64,000 nucleotides of DNA from Moraxella sp035181385 (GTDB lineage Bacteria; Pseudomonadota; Gammaproteobacteria; Pseudomonadales; Moraxellaceae): positions 558,001-622,000 of the forward strand of contig NZ_JAXCJK010000001.1 of the NCBI RefSeq assembly GCF_035181385.1, in the 5' to 3' direction. This document shows, one piece after another, positions 46,617 through 56,310 of the stretch. The notes beneath the pieces are model-generated. The model was given only the letters and a program-made list of their open reading frames with translations, had not been told where the DNA came from and made no database searches. The translations under genes and the position numbers were made by a program. How positions within the stretch are numbered: position 1 is the stretch's first letter; every line of letters begins with the position of its first letter.

Positions 46617-46956
46617 AATAATCCTTAAAACAGCCAATTTGTGATCATTTAGCCCATCATCATTTAACAAACTTCTTGCAACATTATAAAAATCCACAAA
46701 ACTATTAGCACCAAACCTACCTATGGGTTGGTTTTATTTAGGTCCAATAAGCTTAGGGGTAAAACCGATTTTTATAAGAGGTCTGATCTGATTTAATGGC
46801 AGATTAATGCCAATTTTATCATGTTTCTTAACATCAGTGGGTCTAATATCACATAAAATCAAGACAGACCCCAAGCACATGAAAATCTTATAAAATTTTT
46901 TTTAAAAAATAGTGTAAAATAACGATCATTATAACAAATCAACAAAGGTCTTGGCT
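46617..46956. other. Divergent promoter region between amgK and lptD
   Basis: No gene. It contains a GGGTCT...AGACCC inverted repeat (about 46839-46872) and several AT-rich tracts. A TAAAAT (46916-46921) could be the lptD -10. No clear sigma-E promoter pattern was found. Confidence 0.4.
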
Positions 46957-49563
46957 GTGAATGTAAAACCACGCAACCCTATTTACACAATGCAACACAA
47001 AAAACCATGCCTGACCATGAGCATTTGCATGGTGTTATTTGGTGCCAGTTTGCCATCAAACAGTGTCTTAGCACAAACCATTAAAACCACGACTAACCAC
47101 GACCAAAAAAGCACCAGCCTTGCAAAATTAGCAAGTTATTACCACCCCAAACCAAACACAGATGCACGCTGTCAAGGCGTATGGATACACCCAAACCAAA
47201 GTCAAATCAAATCAAATCTCACCAAAGAATTGGGGGCAAGTGGCATAGCCAATCAAGACAGTCAAGCAAAAAATACCTATTATGCCCAATCCGACTATGG
47301 CTATTATGATAATGATGAATATGCCGAGCTGTCTGGCAATGTCATCTTAGAACAAAATGGCCAACAAATATCTGCAGACAAGATTACTTTTAACCCAAAA
47401 ACAGGTGAATCAAGTGCCAAGGGTCAGGTGATTTTTGGTAATGACCTTGCCAATTCCATACACAACAATCAAAACCCAAATCAAAATGACATGACAGGCA
47501 ATAAGATAAATGCCGATATGGGCATCATCGGCGTGGCAAACGAGCTTAACTACAATGCCAAGACCCAAACCGCCAATGCTCAAGATGTTGCTTTTGCCAG
47601 CACAACCATCGGTGCACATGGTTATGCCAAGCAAATGCAAAAAGTGAACGATCATCAATACAAAATGAATGAGGTCATGTTTACTACCTGCCCACCAACT
47701 GAACACAAATGGCATCTAGATGCCAAGAGCATTGAGTTTGACACTCAAACAGGGCGTGGTATTGCTAAAAATAGCACTCTAAAAATTAAAGATGTACCAG
47801 TTTTTTATTTGCCCTATTTTAATTTTCCTATTGATGACCGCCGTGTTAGTGGATTTTTACTGCCAAATATTGGACTGAATTTATCAGACGGTCTGCAAAT
47901 GACCACGCCTTATTATCTAAACCTTGCACCAAATTTTGATGCAACACTAAGTCCTACAATATTTAGTAACCGTAATCCAATGTTAGGTGTAAAATTTCGT
48001 TATTTGACCAAACAATACGGTTCTGGCGTTTTAGATGCCGTCTATTTACCCAACGATCGCAAGCAAAACAACAAAAACCGCCACCATCTATTTTTTAATC
48101 ATGAGTGGCACGCCAAAGACATCAAGAACCTTACCGCTTATGCCACCTATCGCCATGTTTCAGACAGCAACTATCTGACTGATTTTGACAAATTGGGACT
48201 TGAAAATAATCCGCTGAATCTGCCACGCCGTCTTGGGGTTGATTACTATAACGAGTATTTATCAGCAGATTTACGCATAGAGACCTTTCAAACACTACAA
48301 GGCAGACACAATGACGGCACACCCATTCAGGACAAAGACAAACCGTACTCTCGCCTGCCACAACTTGCGGTGAATTTCACTTTGCCAAAATCAGACACCC
48401 AAACAGGTAAACGCTGGAAAATCCCAAGTGCGCTTGATCGCTTTGACATCACAGCGTTACACAATCTGGGTTATTTTAAAAAATCCATTCGTGATGAATC
48501 TCAAGCCGAAAAAAGTGGCATACGAATGTATAATAAGATTGTTGCCAGCTATCCCATGCTAAAAGATTGGGGCTATTTTACACCAAAGCTTAGCCTACAC
48601 CATCTGTACGCATCATATGACCAAGACAGTCTGACCATGCAAAATATTAACAAGGCAAATGGTAGATATTCGGTATTTGCACCACAAATCAGTCTAGACA
48701 TGGCGACATTTTTTGAAAAATCAGGGTCGCCTTTTGGTTGGTTTGATGATACATGGGGTGGTCATCAGGTATTATCCCCACGCCTAAAATACAATCATAC
48801 GCCCTATAAAGACCAAAGCAATATTCCAAACTTTGAAACCTCATTTGCTGCCATCAGCTACGATCAGCTTTTATCAGATTCTTGGTTTTTAGGTTATGAT
48901 CGCATTCAAGATTTGCACGCCATTACACCCGCCATCAGTTATCGTTATATGGATAAAAATGGTGTGGTGCGTTTTGATGGTGGGATAGCACAACAATTTT
49001 ATCTTAGCAAATTTAAAGTTCGCATTGATGACGATCAACAACACAATAAAGACAGCTCTGGCATGGCATGGAAAATCAGTGCCCAACCCACGAGTAGCTT
49101 ATGGATAGATGCGAGCGGTTCACTCACACACCATCATCAACCAAATCATTTTATCACCCAATTGCGTTACCAACCAAATAAGCAAAGCTTGTACAGCATT
49201 GGCATGATTGATCGCAAACAAAACCGTGCACTCGGACAATTACCCTTACAAGCCTACACCGCATCAGCAATTTTTCCAGTTAATCATCACTGGCGTATCG
49301 TCAGTCAAGCCCAATACGACCAACGCAACAACCGTTTGCTTGATGCACTGATTGGGATTAATTATGAAGATTGTTGTTATGGTTTTTCTATTTATGCACG
49401 CCGTCATCGCAACAGTCTAAATCCAAATATCAAGGCCAACAACACCATCATGGCAGAGATTCGTCTTAATGGCATCACTAATGGCGGTCGTTTAAACCGC
49501 TTGATGAGCGACAAGGTGGTTGGATATGACACCACGCAAGATGCGTGGCAACAAGCATATTGA
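46957..49563 (+). CDS. lptD: LPS-assembly protein LptD
   Basis: An 868-residue outer-membrane barrel that inserts lipooligosaccharide into the outer leaflet with LptE. A signal peptide (ending NSVLA) is followed by an N-terminal OstA/LptA-like domain (about 110-270, with AELSGNVILEQNGQQISADKI) and a large barrel. Cysteines for the two disulfides are visible: one early (ARCQGVW), one in TTCPPTEH, and the adjacent pair in EDCCYGF near the C-terminus. The GTG at 46957 follows AAAGG at suitable distance; the ATG at 46990 is an alternative that keeps the signal peptide. Confidence 0.94.
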   Translation: MNVKPRNPIYTMQHKKPCLTMSICMVLFGASLPSNSVLAQTIKTTTNHDQKSTSLAKLASYYHPKPNTDARCQGVWIHPNQSQIKSNLTKELGASGIANQDSQAKNTYYAQSDYGYYDNDEYAELSGNVILEQNGQQISADKITFNPKTGESSAKGQVIFGNDLANSIHNNQNPNQNDMTGNKINADMGIIGVANELNYNAKTQTANAQDVAFASTTIGAHGYAKQMQKVNDHQYKMNEVMFTTCPPTEHKWHLDAKSIEFDTQTGRGIAKNSTLKIKDVPVFYLPYFNFPIDDRRVSGFLLPNIGLNLSDGLQMTTPYYLNLAPNFDATLSPTIFSNRNPMLGVKFRYLTKQYGSGVLDAVYLPNDRKQNNKNRHHLFFNHEWHAKDIKNLTAYATYRHVSDSNYLTDFDKLGLENNPLNLPRRLGVDYYNEYLSADLRIETFQTLQGRHNDGTPIQDKDKPYSRLPQLAVNFTLPKSDTQTGKRWKIPSALDRFDITALHNLGYFKKSIRDESQAEKSGIRMYNKIVASYPMLKDWGYFTPKLSLHHLYASYDQDSLTMQNINKANGRYSVFAPQISLDMATFFEKSGSPFGWFDDTWGGHQVLSPRLKYNHTPYKDQSNIPNFETSFAAISYDQLLSDSWFLGYDRIQDLHAITPAISYRYMDKNGVVRFDGGIAQQFYLSKFKVRIDDDQQHNKDSSGMAWKISAQPTSSLWIDASGSLTHHHQPNHFITQLRYQPNKQSLYSIGMIDRKQNRALGQLPLQAYTASAIFPVNHHWRIVSQAQYDQRNNRLLDALIGINYEDCCYGFSIYARRHRNSLNPNIKANNTIMAEIRLNGITNGGRLNRLMSDKVVGYDTTQDAWQQAY

Positions 49564-49794
49564 ATGTTTTTTATTCATACTGATTAATGGTTACTTAAAT
49601 ACCAACTTAATTCAGCCATGACCAAACAGCCAAACCTCATCAATCAAACGATAAGACAAAAAAGATTGTGATGGTTTTGTGATGAGTATTTGACGACTTA
49701 GATGGCAAATGCTACACTTAGCCTCATGGATTAATACGATTTTTTAATAACAACTCATCAGTGATAAATTCATTGATTTTTTTAAGGAACTTTC

Positions 49795-51102
49795 ATGCAA
49801 AGTAAATTTTTGATTCACCCTCTATTGGTAGCTCTGCTGACCATTGGTACACTTGGTACGATGAATGTTGCCACTGCCAGTATTAATACCACCCAAAGCA
49901 CCGATGGTATTGTTGCTACGGTCAATGACGACATCATCTTAAAAAGTGAATTAACCGCTGCAACCACGAGGCTTGCCGCTGAATACCAAGCCAACAATAT
50001 TAATGCCACGCCAGCACAGATTCAGCGTGCCGCTTTAGACAATTTGATCACACGCAAATTACAACTTGGTATCATCAATCGAATGGGTGTAACGCCCAAC
50101 GAAGCGGTGATTGACCAACAAATGCTACAAATTGCTCAATCACAAGGCTTTAACTCACTGGCAGAATTACAAACAGTTTTAGATAATAGCCAAAAGGGTA
50201 GTTATGCCGCTTTGCGTAATCAGCTCATCGAAGATGCCGCTATTGGTGCTCTTTGGCAACATCAGTTGTCTGGTAGAGTGCATATCAGCGACCAAGAAGT
50301 TGCAGCCTTCTTAAATTCACCAGAGGCCGCCAACATCACACAACCTCAATATCATCTCATTCATATTCGCATACCCTACCAAGCCAATACCAATGGCAAA
50401 GATGACAACAAAGCACAAAAAATGGTCGAGCAAGTTGTTGTTGCCTTGCAAAATAATGAATCACTAGATGATATACTTAATAATACCAAAGATTATGAAC
50501 CAAAATTACAAGGTGCCGAGACAGGTCTTGTGAATCAAGAGGCTTTGCCAGAATATATCAAAGAGCAAGTCAGTACACTGCCAGTAGGTGGCATAACTGG
50601 CATCAATACCGCAACAGGCATTGATATATTAAAGCTGGTTGAAAAAAATGAAGGTCGTATGCTCATTTCAGAATGGCAAACCAGCCATATCTTAGCTGGT
50701 GTTAATGAAACACAAAATAACGCCGTGGCAGAACAAAAAATCAATGCTCTGTATGCTGAACTTCAAAGAGGCGCGAACTTTGCCGAGCTTGCTGCCAATT
50801 ATTCAGATGATACAGGTTCAGCACAACAGTATGGTAGCCTAGGCTGGGTGGGTACAGGTCAGATGGTTCCTGAATTTGAAGCGGTCATGAAAAACACCAA
50901 AGCAGGCAACTACTCACTACCATTTCGCTCACAGTTTGGTTGGCATATTCTAAAAGTAGATAATGTTCGTCAGCGAGATATCACCAAAGAATATCGCAAA
51001 AATGTCGCTCGTGAGATGATTTTTAATCGCATTGCGCCACAAGCTCAAGAGGACTGGATTCAAGAGATGCGTGCAGCAGCACACATTGAGATTTTTGAAT
51101 AA
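49795..51102 (+). CDS. surA: Periplasmic chaperone / peptidyl-prolyl isomerase SurA
   Basis: A 435-residue chaperone that escorts outer-membrane barrels such as LptD. It has a signal peptide (to about residue 29, ATAS), the SurA N-terminal chaperone region (DGIVATVNDDIILKSEL), and two parvulin domains, the second clearly defined by GANFAELAANYSDDTGSAQQYGSLGWVGTGQMVPEFE and FRSQFGWHILKV. AAGGAA precedes the ATG at 49795. The lptD-surA order is conserved across gammaproteobacteria. Confidence 0.95.
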   Translation: MQSKFLIHPLLVALLTIGTLGTMNVATASINTTQSTDGIVATVNDDIILKSELTAATTRLAAEYQANNINATPAQIQRAALDNLITRKLQLGIINRMGVTPNEAVIDQQMLQIAQSQGFNSLAELQTVLDNSQKGSYAALRNQLIEDAAIGALWQHQLSGRVHISDQEVAAFLNSPEAANITQPQYHLIHIRIPYQANTNGKDDNKAQKMVEQVVVALQNNESLDDILNNTKDYEPKLQGAETGLVNQEALPEYIKEQVSTLPVGGITGINTATGIDILKLVEKNEGRMLISEWQTSHILAGVNETQNNAVAEQKINALYAELQRGANFAELAANYSDDTGSAQQYGSLGWVGTGQMVPEFEAVMKNTKAGNYSLPFRSQFGWHILKVDNVRQRDITKEYRKNVAREMIFNRIAPQAQEDWIQEMRAAAHIEIFE

Positions 51103-51131
51103 TCTTATCCTTAGTAGCTAATCCTTAAAAA

Positions 51132-51167
51132 AATAATAAAAGACGCCCATAAGCGTCTTTTATTATT
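51132..51167 (+). terminator. Terminator of surA
   Basis: A perfect 15-bp stem (AATAATAAAAGACGC and its complement) with a six-base loop, 29 bases after the surA stop. Confidence 0.85.
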
Positions 51168-51537
51168 CCAATCCATTGTTTCTAAAAAGTAAAAATAGCC
51201 AATTGACAGTTTATTTTGGTAAATATTTTATCAATCATACATCAAAAAATTCATCACAAAAAAAACTCACCTGCCTTGTTTTTAGTTAAATCATACCCAT
51301 ATTCATCACCAAAGCTTATCAATCATTCACCAGCCCAATTCTTACTAAACACTTAACACCGCTGCCAAACTACTGATAAGTTTTGCCCAAATGGTTACCA
51401 ATAATCAACAAATTAAGCAGAATTGTCTACATTAAGTCTGTGCTATAATACAAAAAAATTGAATACACATGACTTACAAAAAAAATTTCTTCTGCATTCT
51501 TTATATTGATGACACAACATTACAACAAAACATAATT
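51168..51537. other. AT-rich gap between surA and the lytic transglycosylase gene
   Basis: No gene is supportable except an in-frame upstream extension of the next gene from an ATG at 51469. TTGTCTACATTAAG...TGCTATAAT around 51424-51450 includes a TATAAT that could be the -10 of the following gene. Confidence 0.45.
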
Positions 51538-52293
51538 ATGAAAAAAGTTACTGCATTACCACTACTTCTTCTGACTGTACTTACTTCATCGATGGCCGCC
51601 CAAATCATTGATAACAGACTATTAACGACAATAACAACAATGAATCAAGACAGTGGCAACAACCATCATGATACCGACATTTATTTTGACATCAAAGTCA
51701 GCACACCACCAACGCCCATCATTTATAGCCAAAATATTGATGACACGAACAACCACTATGACGCACTTATTGTGCAGTCAGCAACTCGTCATGGTGTAGA
51801 TCCTGCACTTGTTAAAGCAATCATTCATACCGAATCATCATTTAATCCTCGTGCCGTCTCGCCTGCTGGTGCACAAGGTTTAATGCAACTCATGCCCAGC
51901 ACAGCACAGACCATGGGTGTGAATGACACCTTTGACCCAGCACAAAATATTGAAGGCGGTGTGAAATATTTAGCATGGCTTGGTCAAAGGTTTTCCAACC
52001 AAGACCATGTTATTGCCGCCTACAATGCAGGTCATGTCCATGTGCGTCGCCATGATGGCATTCCACCATTTGCTGAGACACGCAATTATGTACGCAAGGT
52101 CAATAGTCGCTATCAGACGCTGTATGTTAATGATAATAACCTAAAACGCTCAAATCATCAGTTGGCAATGAATGCAGATACGCAGATTAAAGCTCTGTCA
52201 AGACAAATCATTACCAACACTCCGCCAAAAACTCCGATACTCTCAAAAATGACTGATAAAATTGACATCAGCTCAAGCTACCTATTCAATTAA
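51538..52293 (+). CDS. Lytic transglycosylase with SLT domain
   Basis: A 251-residue exported murein-cleaving enzyme. The ATG at 51538 starts a signal peptide (MKKVTALPLLLLTVLTSSMAA); an in-frame ATG at 51469 would bury it behind 23 residues. The SLT domain (about 75-195) has the catalytic glutamate E99 in IIHTESSFNPRAVSPAGAQGLMQLMP and the AAYNAG motif. The mature protein is small, with only the catalytic domain and a polar tail. It is close to MltC/Slt-type enzymes but too short for either. Confidence 0.9.
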   Translation: MKKVTALPLLLLTVLTSSMAAQIIDNRLLTTITTMNQDSGNNHHDTDIYFDIKVSTPPTPIIYSQNIDDTNNHYDALIVQSATRHGVDPALVKAIIHTESSFNPRAVSPAGAQGLMQLMPSTAQTMGVNDTFDPAQNIEGGVKYLAWLGQRFSNQDHVIAAYNAGHVHVRRHDGIPPFAETRNYVRKVNSRYQTLYVNDNNLKRSNHQLAMNADTQIKALSRQIITNTPPKTPILSKMTDKIDISSSYLFN

Positions 52294-52590
52294 GATACAT
52301 CAAGACAAACATATCAACAAATCACCATATATTGCGTTGGTTTTTATCTATATCCACCAATTGATGATGCAATAAGGCCATTTGGCAGATGTCAAGATTG
52401 ATACAGGATTTTGTTATTTTTTTTGTGCAGATGATTGACCAAGGTCTTTTATTTTTTAGATTTATCTTTATAATATCAATCATAATGACATTAATCAGAT
52501 TTTTTTATGAAAACCTGACTTTTGATTCATTCACATATTCAACCACACAACTTGTTCATCTGAACGAATTTTTAAAAGGAAAATCAGCCC
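52294..52590. other. Short gene-free gap before htpX
   Basis: AT-rich; no gene or hairpin of note. AAAAGGAAAA at about 52576-52585 is the htpX ribosome-binding site. Confidence 0.4.
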
Positions 52591-53496
52591 ATGATGCGAA
52601 TTGGTTTGTTCTTATTAACCAACATAGCGGTTTTGGTCGTATTTAGTATTGTATTTGGCGTTTTGTCAAGCGTGTTTGGCTTAGGTGGCGTACATGGTGC
52701 CAATGGCTTAAATTATACCAGCCTTGCCGTCATGTGCCTACTATACGGCATGATTGGCTCTATCATCTCACTATTTTTATCAAAGTGGATGGCAAAAAAA
52801 TCCACAGGCACCGTCATCATTAAAACCCCACATAATGGCACAGAGCAATGGTTGGTTGATACTGTCGCCAAACAAGCCTCGCTAGCTGGTATCGGTATGC
52901 CAGAAGTGGGTATTTTTGACAATCCACAACCAAATGCCTTTGCAACTGGCTGGAATAAAAACAACGCCTTAGTCGCTGTATCCACAGGACTGCTACACAC
53001 CATGACTGCCGAAGAAGTTGAGGCGGTACTGGCACACGAAATCGGTCATGTAGCAAATGGCGATATGGTAACGCTTGCACTCATTCAAGGCGTGGTCAAT
53101 GCCTTTGTGATGTTTTTTGCACGCATTATTGGCAACTTTGTGGATAGAGCCATCTTTCGCAATGAAAGCGACAGCCCTGGCATTGGCTATTTTGTTACAA
53201 GCATCGTGATGGATATTTTACTTGGCATCTTAGCAAGTGCCATTGTCATGTGGTTTTCTCGCCTGCGTGAATATCGTGCCGATGAAATGGGTGCACGCCT
53301 TGCAGGTCGTGATAATATGATTGCTGCATTAAATGCCCTACGCCCTGCTGAGGCTCGCCCAGATCAAATGCCAGAAAGCATGAAAGCTTTTGCAATTTCA
53401 AGCGGTCAATCGCAAAGTTTTAGCATTGCCAGTCTTTTTCGTAGCCACCCCACACTTGATGATCGCATCGCATCATTACAAAAATTGCCAAGCTGA
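52591..53496 (+). CDS. htpX: Membrane zinc metalloprotease HtpX
   Basis: A 301-residue inner-membrane protease for quality control of membrane proteins. Two N-terminal membrane segments (about 4-30 and 44-66) precede the zinc site HEIGH (H149, E150, H153); two further hydrophobic segments (about 165-180 and 200-225) follow, then the third-ligand region REYRADEMGARLAG. The C-terminal SHPTLDDRIASL motif is typical. Either of two tandem ATGs may be the start. Confidence 0.96.
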   Translation: MMRIGLFLLTNIAVLVVFSIVFGVLSSVFGLGGVHGANGLNYTSLAVMCLLYGMIGSIISLFLSKWMAKKSTGTVIIKTPHNGTEQWLVDTVAKQASLAGIGMPEVGIFDNPQPNAFATGWNKNNALVAVSTGLLHTMTAEEVEAVLAHEIGHVANGDMVTLALIQGVVNAFVMFFARIIGNFVDRAIFRNESDSPGIGYFVTSIVMDILLGILASAIVMWFSRLREYRADEMGARLAGRDNMIAALNALRPAEARPDQMPESMKAFAISSGQSQSFSIASLFRSHPTLDDRIASLQKLPS

Positions 53497-53536
53497 CTAA
53501 GTCACTCATCAAAATCAGCTTTTTAATTAGCATCAT

Positions 53537-53571
53537 AAAAACCTTGCTCTCGTACAAGAGCAAGGTTTTTT
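53537..53571 (+). terminator. Terminator of htpX
   Basis: A perfect 14-bp stem (A5CCTTGCTCT and AGAGCAAGGT5) with a six-base loop and T6 tail. Confidence 0.88.
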
Positions 53572-53667
53572 AATCAACATCTGGTTAGCAAGTTTTAATC
53601 AATTCAAGGTTACTTTCATAACGCTCAACCTTTTTGATTTTTTTGTCATTATCATCAATTCATACCA

Positions 53668-54501
53668 TCAGACATGCAAATCATGTCCACAGCGGTCGCA
53701 AAACTTTGCTCCTGTGGCGTGTCCAAATTTACCACAATTAGGACAACTGATCGGTTGTAATTGCGGTCGCATGGTACGAGTTAATTCTGCCGTAAACACC
53801 CCTGTTGGTACAGCAATAATCGCATAACCTGCTATCATCACCATACTAGCAATCGCTTGCCCCATGGGTGTTTTTGGCGATATGTCCCCATAGCCAACGG
53901 TCGTCATCGTAACAATCGCCCAGTAGATAGACAACGGAATGCTGGTAAAGCCATTTTCAGGCCCCTCAACAATGTACAGCACCGAACCAAAAATAGTTAC
54001 CAACAGCAAAAGCGATAGGAAAAAGACAATAATCTTATGCTGAGAGGTCTTAAAAGCAGCTGCCAAAAAACCCGCTTGGTGCATGTACGACTTTAATTTA
54101 AAAACCCTAAAAATTCGTAAAATTCGTAAAATCCGCACTACCAAAAGATACTGTGTACCCACAAAAAACAAACTCAAATAAGTTGGCAATAAAGCAAGCA
54201 AATCCACAACCCCAAAAAACGATAAAACATATCGCTTGCGATTGGGCGATGAATACACCCTTAATAAGTATTCAATGGTAAATAAAACTGTAAAAAACCA
54301 TTCTGCATATAAAAATAACTTTCCGTATTGCAATCTTAAATAAAGCACGCTGTCAAGCATGACTATAAGCACACTCGCCAAAATACCAACAAGCAATGCA
54401 ATATCAAAGAGTTTGCCACCTTTGGTATCCGTACCTTCGATGATGACATGAATACGCTCTTTTAGGAGATGGGTTTTATGATAAGGGCGGATTAAACGCA
54501 T
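53668..54501 (-). CDS. Voltage-gated ion (potassium) channel with C-terminal zinc ribbon
   Basis: A 277-residue six-segment channel subunit. The S4 voltage sensor is visible as regularly spaced arginines in VRILRILRIFRVFKLKSY, and the potassium selectivity filter is TMTTVGYGD. After the last membrane segment a short tail holds SCPNCGKFGHATGAKFCDRCGH, two CxxC pairs that look like a zinc ribbon. Such a fused ribbon occurs in some bacterial ion-transport proteins, but its role is unknown. It stands alone, convergent with htpX. Confidence 0.87.
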   Translation of the reverse strand: MRLIRPYHKTHLLKERIHVIIEGTDTKGGKLFDIALLVGILASVLIVMLDSVLYLRLQYGKLFLYAEWFFTVLFTIEYLLRVYSSPNRKRYVLSFFGVVDLLALLPTYLSLFFVGTQYLLVVRILRILRIFRVFKLKSYMHQAGFLAAAFKTSQHKIIVFFLSLLLLVTIFGSVLYIVEGPENGFTSIPLSIYWAIVTMTTVGYGDISPKTPMGQAIASMVMIAGYAIIAVPTGVFTAELTRTMRPQLQPISCPNCGKFGHATGAKFCDRCGHDLHV

Positions 54502-54550
54502 TGATTTTCTTGTTTTTTAAGGTTGGCATATTTTAGCCCAAAACCACAAA

Positions 54551-54587
54551 AAAAACCACCAGCCAATGAATTTGGCAGGTGGTTTTT
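54551..54587 (-). terminator. Terminator after the FMN reductase gene
   Basis: A stem of A5CCACC-A-GCCAA with TTGGC-A-GGTGGT5 (one A-A mismatch) and a four-base loop lies 24 bases past the stop of the minus-strand gene ending at 54611. Confidence 0.82.
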
Positions 54588-54610
54588 AGGTAGACTTAGT
54601 ACTTTATCGC

Positions 54611-55156
54611 TTAAAATTTTGCCATAAACTCATCAAAGGCACTCATAAAGCCCTGCAAAGTGTTTTTGGCTTGTTCGCTGACAAGCTCGCCATTGTCGTC
54701 AAACGCCCCTGCAAAAATACCACCAATCACCCCTGCAAACGGACACACGGGCATATTGATATAAGTACCGCTGGCAATCACACGCAAAGCGTCCACCGCA
54801 CGGTTGCTACCGCTGGCGTTGGCACTGGCAAGCCCCAAAGGTTTGCCAATCCACAGGCTTTGACCTGCTGGACGAGAGATGACATCAATGGCGTTTTTTA
54901 TCATCGCTGAATAACTGCCATTGTGTTCTGGCGTTACCCAAATCACACCGTCCGCTTGTTTGATAGCATCTCTGACACGGGTATAAGCAGGCACATCTTG
55001 GGTGTCCAAATCACGGTCATACAAAGGCAAATCGCCAATATCCACCAAGGTTAATTGCAAAGACGGTGGGGCAATTTTTTGTAAATGCTTGGCAAGCCGT
55101 TGATTGACAGAAGTTTGGCTTTTTGAACCAACCAAAACAGCAATATGTTTTGTCAT
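54611..55156 (-). CDS. NAD(P)H-dependent FMN reductase family protein
   Basis: A 181-residue flavodoxin-fold oxidoreductase of the NADPH-dependent FMN reductase/quinone reductase family. VLVGSKSQTSVNQRLAKHL is the phosphate-binding loop, and VTPEHNGSYSAMIKNAIDVISRP is the flavin-contacting motif. It lies 212 bases downstream of a pirin gene in the same direction, with a LysR regulator divergent from that pair. Quinone or azo-compound reduction under electrophile stress is a reasonable guess. Confidence 0.88.
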   Translation of the reverse strand: MTKHIAVLVGSKSQTSVNQRLAKHLQKIAPPSLQLTLVDIGDLPLYDRDLDTQDVPAYTRVRDAIKQADGVIWVTPEHNGSYSAMIKNAIDVISRPAGQSLWIGKPLGLASANASGSNRAVDALRVIASGTYINMPVCPFAGVIGGIFAGAFDDNGELVSEQAKNTLQGFMSAFDEFMAKF

Positions 55157-55368
55157 CGCTTTTCTCTCTTTAAAAAGTAGTCTTTAAAGTAATCTTAAAA
55201 AAAATTAACTTTAAAATCGGTTAAAGTTTGGTTTTTGGGTATTGTGTGATTGATTTTAACAAATAAACGGTTATTTACAAAAACCCAATTTTCATTAAAA
55301 ACAATCACATTTGGCCTTAAATCGCTTAATTGACTTTAAACTGCCTAATTTAGCGTAAATCAAACAAT

Positions 55369-56058
55369 TTAGCGTAAATCAAACAACAAAAACTCACAGT
55401 CGCTGTCTGCCACCACATCACAAGCACAAAGTTCGCCCATCGCCACGCCATCGCCTTGATGCAGGGCATTGCCATTGATGCTCAAATCGCCTTTGACCAT
55501 TTGTAGCCAGTAGTGGCGGTTTTGATTGAGTAAAATATTGTCTTTGTCGTCTTTGGTGTATTGATACCGCCACAGCTTGGCATCTTGATAGACCTTAAAC
55601 GAGCCGTCATCGCCATTGGGCGACAAAATCAGCGTACCGCCTTGTTTGTCGTCAAAGCGTTTTTGGTCGTATCTGGGGGCGATGCCAAATTCATTGGGCT
55701 GTATCCAAATTTGCAATAGGTGCAAGGTTTGGCTATCGCTTGGGTTAAATTCTGAATGGGTAACACCTGTGCCTGCCGACATTATCTGAAATTCGCCTGC
55801 CACAAAGTCTTTGACATTACCCATACTGTCTTTGTGAGTAATCGCTCCTGCCAGCACATAGGTCAAAATCTCCATATCCTTGTGTGGGTGCGTACCAAAG
55901 CCCATTGTCGGTGCGACACGGTCTTCATTGATAACTCTTAGGTCAGAAAACCCCATAAAATCAGGGTCATAATACTGCCCAAAAGAAAAGCTGTGGCGAG
56001 CGTCCAGCCAGCCGTGATTGGCACGCCCACGCTCACAAGACTTTCTGATATAAAGCAT
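55369..56058 (-). CDS. Pirin-family cupin protein
   Basis: A 229-residue bicupin of the pirin/YhaK group. The metal-binding motif is GFGTHPHKDMEILTYVLAG with further SGTGVTHSEFNPS. Some relatives are quercetin 2,3-dioxygenases. ATG at 56056-56058 follows a GAGAAG site; a start five codons earlier is also open. Its position beside an FMN reductase and divergent from a LysR gene suggests control by that regulator. Confidence 0.9.
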   Translation of the reverse strand: MLYIRKSCERGRANHGWLDARHSFSFGQYYDPDFMGFSDLRVINEDRVAPTMGFGTHPHKDMEILTYVLAGAITHKDSMGNVKDFVAGEFQIMSAGTGVTHSEFNPSDSQTLHLLQIWIQPNEFGIAPRYDQKRFDDKQGGTLILSPNGDDGSFKVYQDAKLWRYQYTKDDKDNILLNQNRHYWLQMVKGDLSINGNALHQGDGVAMGELCACDVVADSDCEFLLFDLR

Positions 56059-56131
56059 TTTAACTTCTCGCATTCATTGTAGATTGTGTGAATTATAAAG
56101 TTTTTTTATTAATCATTAAATAGTCATTATA

Positions 56132-56144
56132 GATAAAACTTATC
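56132..56144. promoter_or_regulatory. Candidate LysR-type operator
   Basis: The palindrome GATAA-AAC-TTATC lies in the pirin/lysR divergent region and fits the T-N11-A half-site style of LysR regulators. An 11-base direct repeat TGAATAGGCAT (56159-56169 and 56228-56238) follows on the lysR side. Confidence 0.4.
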
Positions 56145-56310
56145 CATATATGGCACAATGAATAGGCATAAATCAAAATACAGCCGTATTTTAAGATTTG
56201 AACTATTTTTTGCAAAAATTTTATCATTGAATAGGCATGGTATGAAGCTTTTTTATTATTCAATAAATGGCTATAATAAAGAATATTTATCTGTATGTAG
56301 AATAATCATT

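Noticed and set aside
52389..52646. An 85-codon frame overlapping the start of htpX
   Set aside because: It overlaps the well-supported htpX start, including its ribosome-binding site, and shows no family features.
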